A DNA stretch of 35,082 nucleotides from Eggerthellaceae bacterium (GTDB lineage: Bacteria; Actinomycetota; Coriobacteriia; Coriobacteriales; Eggerthellaceae), in the NCBI GenBank assembly GCA_017511465.1, contig JAFWJU010000057.1, positions 1-35,082 of the forward strand. The letters are read 5' to 3'. The notes under the pieces are model-generated. The model saw nothing but the letters and a program-made list of their open reading frames with translations. It did no database searches and was not told where the DNA came from. The position numbers were made by a program, and so were the translations under genes. Each line of letters starts with the position of its first letter. Within the stretch, counting starts at the first letter, position 1. Below are positions 7,824-14,866 of this stretch, in pieces.

Positions 7824-9083
7824 CTACTCCTTGATTGCGCCAGCCTCGATAAAGGCGCGGTATAGCTCGAGACGGTCCTCGATTACCTCCGCAAGGCGAC
7901 GGATCGCCTCTTGCAGGTTTTCGGGACTTTCGTAGCAGAACGCGATGCGCATGCAGTTCTTACCCTGCTTGCCATCGGGGAAAAAGCCCGTTCCCGGCGT
8001 GTAGATGACGCCTCGCTCCAATGCTTCGGGCAACATAGACTCGGTATTGAGGTATGGCGGACACGTGACCCATACGAAGAAACCGCCTTCGGGGTGCGTC
8101 CACGTGACCTCGGGCGGGAAATACTCGTCCAAAGCGGCCAACATGGCGCGACGGCGCGTGTCGTACGTCTTCACGAACCTTTGCAGCGTCTTCTGCCACG
8201 GGGTTTCAGTGAAATACGCAGCGGCCATAACCTGGTCGAACATGCTGCCGCACAGGTCGGTGCCCTGCTTTGCCAGGTTGATCTTGCCGATGACGCCCGG
8301 AGGCGCCATGATCCAGCCGACGCGCAGACCGGCGGCGAACATCTTTGAAATGGTGCCCAGGTAGATAACGCTATCGTCGAGCGCGCGCATGGGAAGGCAA
8401 TGCCCGCCCTCGTAGCGCAGACGGCCATACGGGTCGTCTTCGACGATGATGAAATCGTATTCGTGCGACAGCTCGACAAGGCGCTTGCGGCGCTCGGGCG
8501 TCATGGTGACGCCGCCGGGGTTTTGGAAGTTCGGGATGGTGTAGAGGAACTTCAGGCGGGGATTGCCCTTGCCGATGCGTTGCAGCTCTTCCTCGAGAAG
8601 GTCCATCCGCATGCCCTCCGCGTCGAACGGCACGGTGTGGATGTCGGGCTCGTATGCCGAGAACGCCTGCAGGGCGCCCAGGTACGTGGGACCTTCGGTG
8701 ATGCAGATGTCGCCCGGGTCGAGGAACGTCTTGCCGATAAGGTCGAGCGCCTCTTGCGCACCCGTAGTGATGATGACGTTTTCGGGCTTGTGGCGAATGC
8801 CGATGTCGCGCACGATGTCGCAGAACACCTGCGCAGTTTCGAAGACGCCGTTGGTGCCGCCGTACTGAAGCGTGACAGCCTGCTTTTCGACCGCTGCTTT
8901 TGCCGCTTTGCGCACGGCGCTCTTGGGCAAGAGCGACACGTCAGGCATGCCGCCTGCAAGCGAGATGATGTCGTCGCGCTGGGCGGCTGCGAACAGGTTG
9001 CGCACGGCCGAGGGCCGCATCTTGGTTATGCGCCTAGCTACCTTGTCGGTGGCAGGCTCGAATCTGTAATGTGCACTATTCAT
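7824..9083 (-). CDS. PLP-dependent aminotransferase, class I/II (2-aminoadipate/KAT-II-like)
   Basis: A fold-type I aminotransferase of about 419 residues. The start at 9083 overlaps the upstream stop as ATGA; an in-frame ATG at 9092 would add 3 residues. Counting from 9092: ISLAGGMPD at 43-51, the PLP phosphate region TTGAQEALDL at 109-118, IPNFQNPGG at 186-194, EDDPYG at 218-223, the Schiff-base Lys250 in GTISKMFAAG, and substrate-carboxylate Arg257. The family resembles the LysN/ARO8 group and the enzyme half of MocR proteins, but no DNA-binding domain is present. The amino donor and acceptor cannot be told. Its position between a CphA-N-like gene and a Ddl-like ligase suggests a role in supplying an amino acid for ligation, which is an inference. 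Confidence 0.88.
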   Translation of the reverse strand: MNSAHYRFEPATDKVARRITKMRPSAVRNLFAAAQRDDIISLAGGMPDVSLLPKSAVRKAAKAAVEKQAVTLQYGGTNGVFETAQVFCDIVRDIGIRHKPENVIITTGAQEALDLIGKTFLDPGDICITEGPTYLGALQAFSAYEPDIHTVPFDAEGMRMDLLEEELQRIGKGNPRLKFLYTIPNFQNPGGVTMTPERRKRLVELSHEYDFIIVEDDPYGRLRYEGGHCLPMRALDDSVIYLGTISKMFAAGLRVGWIMAPPGVIGKINLAKQGTDLCGSMFDQVMAAAYFTETPWQKTLQRFVKTYDTRRRAMLAALDEYFPPEVTWTHPEGGFFVWVTCPPYLNTESMLPEALERGVIYTPGTGFFPDGKQGKNCMRIAFCYESPENLQEAIRRLAEVIEDRLELYRAFIEAGAIKE

Positions 9084-9505
9084 GCCAGACATGTTAGCAC
9101 GGCATTGTTAAGAAACCGCGTCGCTTCGTTAAATGCACGAAGTGCCTCCAAGTCGTCGCGGAAGCTTATTTCGATACGCGCTTCACCTGCGTCTTCGTTT
9201 GTCCATTCGGTCGTGCCGACGAATGTGCAAGTCGCGTCGAGCGCCGCTTTCGTCTGCTCGCTGATAATCAAATGCTCAAGCAAATGCGGCGTCGACGTAT
9301 GTTCCATGACGGCTCCGAACATGGCCCCCTCGCCGTTCACGCACGCATGGCGGGCTACGTCAGGGTACTCTTGCCGGACAAACGCCATCAGGTGCGGCGT
9401 CGTGCGCCGAAAGCGCTCGTCGGGGATTTCGACATCGCATACGAGGCGCCCCGTTCGCACGGTGATCGTGCAAATGCGGATGGGTTTTTCGACAGCGCTG
9501 GCCAC
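9080..9505 (-). CDS. small protein resembling the cyanophycin synthetase N-terminal domain
   Basis: A 141-residue protein starting at GTG (9505), with GAGGAAGG 4 bases upstream. Its GTG shares one base with the stop of the previous gene (TAGTG). The pattern HACVNGEG (53-60), HTSTPHLLEHLIISEQ (69-84) and TFVGTTEW (94-101), then a final helix ending in a block of small residues, matches by eye the N-terminal domain of CphA (a Cys-Gly segment, then a GTWxGHVxEHxxxELQ-like helix, then a beta hairpin). There is no ATP-grasp or Mur-ligase part here. It could be a substrate-binding or structural subunit acting with the ATP-grasp enzyme two genes downstream. The family assignment is tentative and needs a profile search. 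Confidence 0.7.
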   Translation of the reverse strand: MASAVEKPIRICTITVRTGRLVCDVEIPDERFRRTTPHLMAFVRQEYPDVARHACVNGEGAMFGAVMEHTSTPHLLEHLIISEQTKAALDATCTFVGTTEWTNEDAGEARIEISFRDDLEALRAFNEATRFLNNAVLTCLA

Positions 9506-10752
9506 TAGCCTTCCTCGCCATCGTATTCTTCGCCCGATGAATCTTCTTGCGGTTCCTCCTCGGGCGCCGGCTCTTCGGAAGCGCTTTCCTCTTCCGTGTA
9601 GTCTTCCTCGTAATAGTAGTAGTCGTAGTATTCGGCTTCGGCCGCTTCCTCGGCTGCCTTTCGCTCGGCTTCCTTGCGCGCTTCTTCTGCGGCCTTCTTT
9701 TCGGCAAGCGCCTTGACCACTTGCTCGGAGAACGTTCCCCTATAGGGTTTGCGGCTGAGGGCGATGATGCCGTCGCCTTCGGGCAGCCTTATCCCCTCGC
9801 CCGTCACCTTGTCGCCCATGTCGGTAAGCGTGTGCAGCAAGTCGTCGAGGGCTGTGCTCGTGCCATCGAAGTTGTCGCCATCGGTTATGACCAGGTACTG
9901 GCGGTCATCGCTGAGCCAATACCGTCCTTGACCTTCCATGGGCCCAAACGTAAAGCGAATAGTCTTGTCATGCGTTTCGATTTCGTATTGGTACGTCACG
10001 TCCTCGGTGAGCTTGATGGACGCCTCGTCGATTTCGATTGGCACTTCCGTGCCCACGACATACCACGTGCCCTGCATATCGACGTGGTCGTCGAAACGGT
10101 ACCAGCGGTTCCATGCGAACAGCAGCGCTGCCACGATCGCCACGATGAGGATGATGGGGATGACGATGGCGGCAATGCGAAGTGGACCCTTCTTCGGCAG
10201 ACGGCCAATGAGACGACGAATTGCAGACTGGCGCTTAAGGTCGGCTTGCGCATCGGCATCTTCGGCATCGGGAGCCGATGGGGTCTCATCTGCTTGAGTG
10301 CTTGGCGCAGGCGGCGCTTCTTCGATGGCGGCGCTTGGCGCAGGCGGCTCGACATCGGCAGGGGCAGAAGGAGCCTGTTCCTCGTCGGGAACGGAGACAT
10401 CGGATTCAGGTGGCGTTTCGGCAACGGGAGCCTCGGAAGCAGCAGCTGCCTCGGCACTCTGCGTCGGATCGGAAAGGTCGCCTTTCCGCATGGCGGCAAA
10501 CCAGCGCTCGTCTGCCTTACGCTGGGCATCGGCGCGCTTCCCAAACTCCGGCGAAATCACGACAGCAGGCTCGACATCGGCTCCAGGCTGCTCGGGGGCA
10601 ACGGCTTCCTCGCCTGGCGCGGGCGACGCGATGGGCTTGACGCTCTCCTTTGAGCGCCCCTTGCGGTCGACGCGGCGCTTGTGAACGTCAGAGGACTTGT
10701 ACACCCGAGGAGGCGTATCCGATCCGCGTTGTGAGTCGTCGTTTCTTGCCAT
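9505..10752 (-). CDS. single-pass membrane protein with long disordered N-terminus and acidic tyrosine-rich tail
   Basis: A 415-residue protein of unknown function. Residues 1-185 are low-complexity, rich in Pro, Ala, Glu and Asp and basic near 20-36. One transmembrane helix (about 192-213) is preceded by a basic stretch (RLIGRLPKKGP), which suggests the N-terminus is inside. Residues 225-335 form a beta-rich region starting MQGTWYVVG that resembles lipocalin-like domains of Gram-positive lipoproteins. A charged coiled coil (about 345-370) leads to YYDYYYYEEDY and a Glu-rich end. It is the first gene of the cluster leading to ddl; its TAG overlaps the GTG of the next gene by one base. A GC-rich hairpin separates it from serS. 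Confidence 0.8.
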   Translation of the reverse strand: MARNDDSQRGSDTPPRVYKSSDVHKRRVDRKGRSKESVKPIASPAPGEEAVAPEQPGADVEPAVVISPEFGKRADAQRKADERWFAAMRKGDLSDPTQSAEAAAASEAPVAETPPESDVSVPDEEQAPSAPADVEPPAPSAAIEEAPPAPSTQADETPSAPDAEDADAQADLKRQSAIRRLIGRLPKKGPLRIAAIVIPIILIVAIVAALLFAWNRWYRFDDHVDMQGTWYVVGTEVPIEIDEASIKLTEDVTYQYEIETHDKTIRFTFGPMEGQGRYWLSDDRQYLVITDGDNFDGTSTALDDLLHTLTDMGDKVTGEGIRLPEGDGIIALSRKPYRGTFSEQVVKALAEKKAAEEARKEAERKAAEEAAEAEYYDYYYYEEDYTEEESASEEPAPEEEPQEDSSGEEYDGEEG

Positions 10753-10774
10753 GCTGCGATTCTGCTTCGGTGGG

Positions 10775-10800
10775 CGGCCGCGGTTTTCAGCCCGCGGCCG
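10775..10800 (-). terminator. possible GC-rich terminator or attenuator hairpin after serS
   Basis: A perfect 9-bp inverted repeat CGGCCGCGG / CCGCGGCCG with an 8-base loop in the 62-base gap between serS and the next minus-strand gene. It lacks a T-run on the minus strand, so termination may be weak or partial. Confidence 0.35.
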
Positions 10801-10814
10801 TTCGTCAGTGTCGT

Positions 10815-12131
10815 TTATTCAGGCTCGATAACCTCGACGCCGCCCATGTAGGGCACCAGCACGTCGGGGACCTTCACCGAGCCGTCGGCTTGCTGGTAGT
10901 TCTCGAGGATGGCGGCCATCGTGCGGCCAACCGCAAGACCCGACCCGTTCAGCGTGTGAACATAACGCGTGCCCTTGAAATTCGCCGGATCCTTGTAGCG
11001 CATGCCCATACGGCGGGCTTGGAAATCGGTGCAGTTGGAGCAGCTGGAGATTTCCTTGTACCCGTTGTAGCAAGGCAGCCACACCTCGAGGTCGTAGGTC
11101 TTTGCAGCCGAGAAGCCCATATCGCCCGTGCACAGGCTGATGACGCGATACGGAAGGCCCAACAGCTGCAGGATGTTCTCGGCGTCGGCCACCATGGCCT
11201 CGAGCTCGTCATAGGATTTCTCGGGCTCGCACACCTTGACCATCTCGACCTTGTCGAACTGGTGCACGCGGATGAGGCCGCGCGTGTCGCGGCCAGCCGA
11301 ACCGGCTTCCTCGCGGAAGCACGGGGTGAACGCGCAGTAGTGCTTGGGCAGCTCGTCGACCGTGAGCGTTTCGCCGGCATGCAGGTTGGTCAGCTGCACT
11401 TCGGCCGTGGGAATCAGGTAAAGGTTGTCGCCCTGCTTGTCGGACGTGCCCTCCATGTCGGTGGCGAACGTCTTGAACATGTCGTTCTCGAACTTGGGCA
11501 GCTGGCCCGTGCCCGTCATCGTGCGCGCGTTGGCCATGACCGGCAACCACCATTCCTTGTAACCGCGGCTGGTGTGCGTGTCGGCCATGAAGTTGATGAT
11601 GGAACGCTCGAGACGTGCGCCCATGCCGCCCAGCACGATGAAGCGGCTTGCCGCCAGCTTCACGCCGTATTCGAAATTGATGATGCCCAGGTCGGGGCCA
11701 AGGTCCCAATGGGCCTTGGGTTCGAAATCGAACTCAGTCGGCGTGCCCCAGCGGCGAACTTCGGGGTTGTCGTCCTCGTCGTCGCCTACCGGTGTGGTGT
11801 CGGAAGGCATGTTGGGAGTGTGCAGCAACAGGTCGCGCAGGTCGTCGTCGATGCGCTCGCGTTCTGCGGCGGCGCCTTCCAGCTCGGCCTTGATGTCGGC
11901 CACGCGCGCCTTGGCGGCTTCAGCCTCGTCCTTCTTGCCTTCCTTCATCAGTGCGCCGATTTGCTTCGACAGCGTGTTGCGCTCGGCCTGCAGCGCCTCT
12001 TCCTTCTGGATGGACGCGCGACGCGCCTCGTCGAGTTGGGCGAACTTGTCGCCATCCCAATCTGCATGGCGGTTGCGCATCGCCTGGGCAACGGCTTCTT
12101 GGTTTTCGCGGACGAACTTTATATCGAGCAT
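10815..12131 (-). CDS. serS: seryl-tRNA synthetase
   Basis: A class II aminoacyl-tRNA synthetase of 438 residues that charges tRNA-Ser. The N-terminal tRNA-binding coiled coil covers about 30-105. The catalytic core carries the TAE serine-binding loop (242-244), motif 2 with FREEAGSAGRDTRGLIRVHQ (272-291) and motif 3 with GSGLAVGRTMAAILENYQ (396-413). Length and motif spacing are normal. AGGAGG lies 13 bases before the ATG, inside the loop of a 6-bp hairpin (GGGCAC/GTGCCC). A TATACT element lies upstream, so serS can be transcribed separately from the membrane-protein gene before it. No T-box leader is visible. Confidence 0.97.
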   Translation of the reverse strand: MLDIKFVRENQEAVAQAMRNRHADWDGDKFAQLDEARRASIQKEEALQAERNTLSKQIGALMKEGKKDEAEAAKARVADIKAELEGAAAERERIDDDLRDLLLHTPNMPSDTTPVGDDEDDNPEVRRWGTPTEFDFEPKAHWDLGPDLGIINFEYGVKLAASRFIVLGGMGARLERSIINFMADTHTSRGYKEWWLPVMANARTMTGTGQLPKFENDMFKTFATDMEGTSDKQGDNLYLIPTAEVQLTNLHAGETLTVDELPKHYCAFTPCFREEAGSAGRDTRGLIRVHQFDKVEMVKVCEPEKSYDELEAMVADAENILQLLGLPYRVISLCTGDMGFSAAKTYDLEVWLPCYNGYKEISSCSNCTDFQARRMGMRYKDPANFKGTRYVHTLNGSGLAVGRTMAAILENYQQADGSVKVPDVLVPYMGGVEVIEPE

Positions 12132-12168
12132 GGTACGGGCACTCCTCCTAGTTTTAGACGTGCCCTTC

Positions 12169-12174
12169 AGTATA
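12169..12174 (-). promoter_or_regulatory. -10 element of serS
   Basis: TATACT on the minus strand, 38 bases before the serS ATG and about 30 bases before the AGGAGG site. No convincing -35 hexamer lies at 17 bases; a TTGCCC is present with a 20-base spacer. Confidence 0.4.
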
Positions 12175-12247
12175 GGTCAATCCGAAGCGCACTTGGGCAA
12201 CTTCAAGGAAACGTCCATCACCATGAAACGCTGGGCAGAATGCGCCG

Positions 12248-13432
12248 TTATTCGGGCTTCATCACGAAGTCGCCGACGATCAGGCCGACATCGCCCACGT
12301 ACATGAAATGAAGCAATGCGCTGAAGGCGTATATGCCCAGCAGGGCGAAGAACAGCCCGTCTGCGAACGAGCGCGGCATACGACGCAGGCCCCGGTCCAT
12401 CAGCGGGTAGAAGATCCACAAGATGAGCGATGCCGCCACGGTGTAAACGGTGGAATTCTGCAGGCACACCTGGCCCATGAAGTTGAACGGCAGGGCACGG
12501 TAGTCCCACACCTCGTAATTCTGGTTGCAGATCATGCCGCACGTGAAGTCGACGGTCGTGCACACCGCAGCTGTAACCGCGATGCTGACGAGCACTGCCG
12601 GCAGGATGCGCCCGCCGAACTTCTTCAGCAGCCATTCCTTCACGGGGGTCAGCAGAACGACGATGAGCACGACGGCCACGCCTTCGGCAAAGTACGGGAA
12701 CAGCCACTGATGCCATAGCATGACTTCGGAAAAATCGACATCGCCCATGAAAACGCCCAGGTAGATGTTGTAGCAGAACAACATCTCGGCCCAGTGCCCC
12801 GCAAACGAGAAGACGATGAAGTAGATGCCCAGATCGCGCCAGAACGGCCACGTGCGTACGCGCTGCCTGAGTGGCACGTCGAAGCTGTGCCCCGTGCGCG
12901 CGGTCGGCGTGCGGTCAAGTGGCCGATCGAGGACGTATCGCGCCGTAATCGACGTAGCCAGATAAACAATCACTGCGGCTGCAAGGCAGTACTGGACCGC
13001 AAGAACGGCCACCGTCGGGATCGCTCCCAAGCGCGCAGCCACTACATCGAATGCGCCGAACAAGAACATGTCGACGGACGACAGCATGGCGCAGGCAACG
13101 GCAGTGGTAATGGCAAACGTGCGCGCCTCTTTCGCGCGCTTCTGGAACAGCCAGATGCAAACCGCGCAAAGGGCAACCGTGATGAACCCGTGCACGAGGC
13201 TGAAGTCGTAGGCGAAATCTCCGGGATTAGTGACCAGCGCATAGGCGAGCGCTCCTGCCAAGATGGCGGCGAAATACAGTTGGCAAGCACAAACTCCCAG
13301 GTCTAGGGCATGGCTTCTCGTCCGTAATGCGATTGCGGCAGTTGCAGTCTTGGCTTGCACTTGCTCGAACACGCTGAGCAAGCCAACGCTTATCCGCTCG
13401 CTCGCGCTTAACTTGGTTAACTCGTTTTCCAT
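12248..13432 (-). CDS. multi-pass membrane protein, CmpB-like (putative ABC-transporter type IV family)
   Basis: A 394-residue protein with about eight to ten hydrophobic segments in two blocks (about 45-165 and 200-380), separated by a polar loop at 168-196. The late motif EVWDYRALPFNFMGQVCL (307-324) matches the WDYSxxPFNxxGQICL signature of the family called ABC_trans_CmpB, whose function is not established. No ATPase partner is next to it. The ATG at 13432 has no strong ribosome site. It is followed on the same strand by serS after 116 bases with a separate promoter, so functional linkage to serS is not implied. Confidence 0.75.
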   Translation of the reverse strand: MENELTKLSASERISVGLLSVFEQVQAKTATAAIALRTRSHALDLGVCACQLYFAAILAGALAYALVTNPGDFAYDFSLVHGFITVALCAVCIWLFQKRAKEARTFAITTAVACAMLSSVDMFLFGAFDVVAARLGAIPTVAVLAVQYCLAAAVIVYLATSITARYVLDRPLDRTPTARTGHSFDVPLRQRVRTWPFWRDLGIYFIVFSFAGHWAEMLFCYNIYLGVFMGDVDFSEVMLWHQWLFPYFAEGVAVVLIVVLLTPVKEWLLKKFGGRILPAVLVSIAVTAAVCTTVDFTCGMICNQNYEVWDYRALPFNFMGQVCLQNSTVYTVAASLILWIFYPLMDRGLRRMPRSFADGLFFALLGIYAFSALLHFMYVGDVGLIVGDFVMKPE

Positions 13433-13640
13433 GGAATCGGTTTCTTGGGTCGTCTCGTCTTATGTAAAGTCCATTATTCGCTTGCATGACGCCCTTGCCC
13501 CCACGGGCAAGCCTTTCGTTTTTCGAGCGTAATTCCTTCGTCATCCTTTCGAAAACAGCAGACATGCGACACGCCCTTCCCCAGGCGCAATACGCCATGT
13601 GGCACCCTGTTCTCGGGCGCGGTGCGCCATCCGTGGTACT

Positions 13641-13859
13641 ATGAGCGCCATGGAATTCTCGGAGATTTACAGCTTCCTGTTCGAAACGTATGCCGGCATT
13701 GGCGTTCTCGTCGCCATTTCGCTCGTCCTGTGCATAATCATTGCCGCCGTGCTCGAGTTGCGTACGCGCAAGACGTACGTCGACCGGGGCCCTAAAAGCG
13801 AGGACGAGGAAGACGAGTGGTCGCTTTTCGACGACGATGACGAGGAAGCAGACGACTAG
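13641..13859 (+). CDS. small single-pass membrane protein with acidic tail
   Basis: A 72-residue protein (69 if the second ATG at 13650 is used). Residues about 16-40 form one transmembrane helix (GIGVLVAISLVLCIIIAAVL), followed by a basic patch (RTRK) and a very acidic C-terminus that ends DDDDEEADD. A basic patch after the helix suggests the acidic tail is cytoplasmic. No Shine-Dalgarno is seen before either ATG. An upstream extension to 13599 is possible but looks non-coding. It lies between divergent and codirectional genes and reads toward pdxY 115 bases downstream. Function unknown. Confidence 0.6.
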   Translation: MSAMEFSEIYSFLFETYAGIGVLVAISLVLCIIIAAVLELRTRKTYVDRGPKSEDEEDEWSLFDDDDEEADD

Positions 13860-13934
13860 CCTTATCGCTTGCATCGATATCGGCTCATTCAAGATTTGTA
13901 GAAAAGGATTTCCCTCAGGCGCGGTGGACAGCGC

Positions 13935-13940
13935 TATACT
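13935..13940 (+). promoter_or_regulatory. -10 element of pyridoxamine kinase gene
   Basis: TATACT located 34 bases before the ATG of the kinase gene; no clear -35 at the standard distance. Confidence 0.35.
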
Positions 13941-13974
13941 TCCCTGCAATTGACTATGAGGAAAGAGAGCAACA

Positions 13975-14850
13975 ATGACTGCAGAAGCGCCTAACACCTC
14001 CATCCTTTACAAGCGCGAGGGAGCCTATATCCCCCGCATCGCCGCCGTGCACGACCTATGCGGCTACGGGAAATGCTCGCTGGGCGTTGCGATTCCCGTG
14101 CTTTCCGCAGCTGGCGTCGACGTGTGCCCCGTTCCGACGGGGCTGTTCAGCTCGCATACGGCATTCCCCGGTTGGTATATGCACGACACGACCGACATCT
14201 TGGACGACTATCTGGCAGCTTGGAAGGGCATCGACGTGCAGATCGACGCCGTGTACTCGGGCTTCCTCGGGGCGTCTGAGCAAGTCGACATCATCCGCGA
14301 CATTTACAGCACGTACCCTCACGCGCTGCGCATCGTCGACCCCGTCATGGCCGATCACGGCAAGGTGTACCCCACTTACACGCCCGAACTGGTGGCTGCG
14401 ATGGCCGAGTTGGCTCAGGAAGCCGACATTTTGACGCCGAACCTGACGGAAGCCGCCATCATCCTGAATCGCGAGTGGACCGGCGCCGACATCAGCGAAG
14501 ACGAGGCGCGCGACATCATTTCCGCCCTGCGTGAACGCGGCGCGAAGAACGTCGTGCTGAAGGGAATCGAGCACGGCGACGGGCTGATCCACAACTATGC
14601 CTGGGGCGATGCGGCGGAGTTTTCGGAAACCACGAACGCGAAGCTTCCCTACATGCTGCACGGTACGGGAGACCTGTTCGCCAGCGCCTTGCTCGCGGCG
14701 GTGATGACCGGTCGCGGACTTGCCGAAGCCACTGCTTTCGCCGCTGACCTGACGGCGGACGCCATGGTCATATCTGCAAAGCAGCCGAATTTCGAGGCTC
14801 GCGGCGTGAGCTTCGAGCCGCTATTGGGCAAGGTTGCCGCATTGCTGTAG
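13975..14850 (+). CDS. pdxY: pyridoxamine/pyridoxal kinase
   Basis: A 291-residue kinase of the ribokinase-like family that phosphorylates pyridoxal or pyridoxamine in the PLP salvage pathway. Seen: VHDLCGYGKCSL (25-36) at the substrate pocket, VPTGLFSSHTAFPG (53-66), VDPVMADHGKVY (121-132), TPNLTEA (154-160) and the catalytic LHGTGDLFAS (228-237) with Asp233 as base. Length is normal. GAGGAAAGAGAG precedes the ATG. It ends 16 bases before the convergent kinase gene on the other strand. PLP is a cofactor of the aminotransferase and alanine racemase in this window, but there is no operon link. Confidence 0.93.
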   Translation: MTAEAPNTSILYKREGAYIPRIAAVHDLCGYGKCSLGVAIPVLSAAGVDVCPVPTGLFSSHTAFPGWYMHDTTDILDDYLAAWKGIDVQIDAVYSGFLGASEQVDIIRDIYSTYPHALRIVDPVMADHGKVYPTYTPELVAAMAELAQEADILTPNLTEAAIILNREWTGADISEDEARDIISALRERGAKNVVLKGIEHGDGLIHNYAWGDAAEFSETTNAKLPYMLHGTGDLFASALLAAVMTGRGLAEATAFAADLTADAMVISAKQPNFEARGVSFEPLLGKVAALL

Positions 14851-14866
14851 AGACAGTGGGCTGAAA

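Noticed and set aside
10650..12311. A 553-residue plus-strand open frame opposite serS
   Set aside because: It is the antisense shadow of serS, a gene with every catalytic motif intact; GC-rich DNA leaves long antisense frames open.
13494..13511. A 7-bp hairpin followed by a T-rich stretch on the plus strand
   Set aside because: It looks like a terminator, but no plus-strand gene lies upstream for it to end.
13227..14003. A 258-residue minus-strand open frame over the CmpB-like start, the gap and pdxY
   Set aside because: It overlaps the small membrane protein and pdxY, has no ribosome site and no family resemblance.
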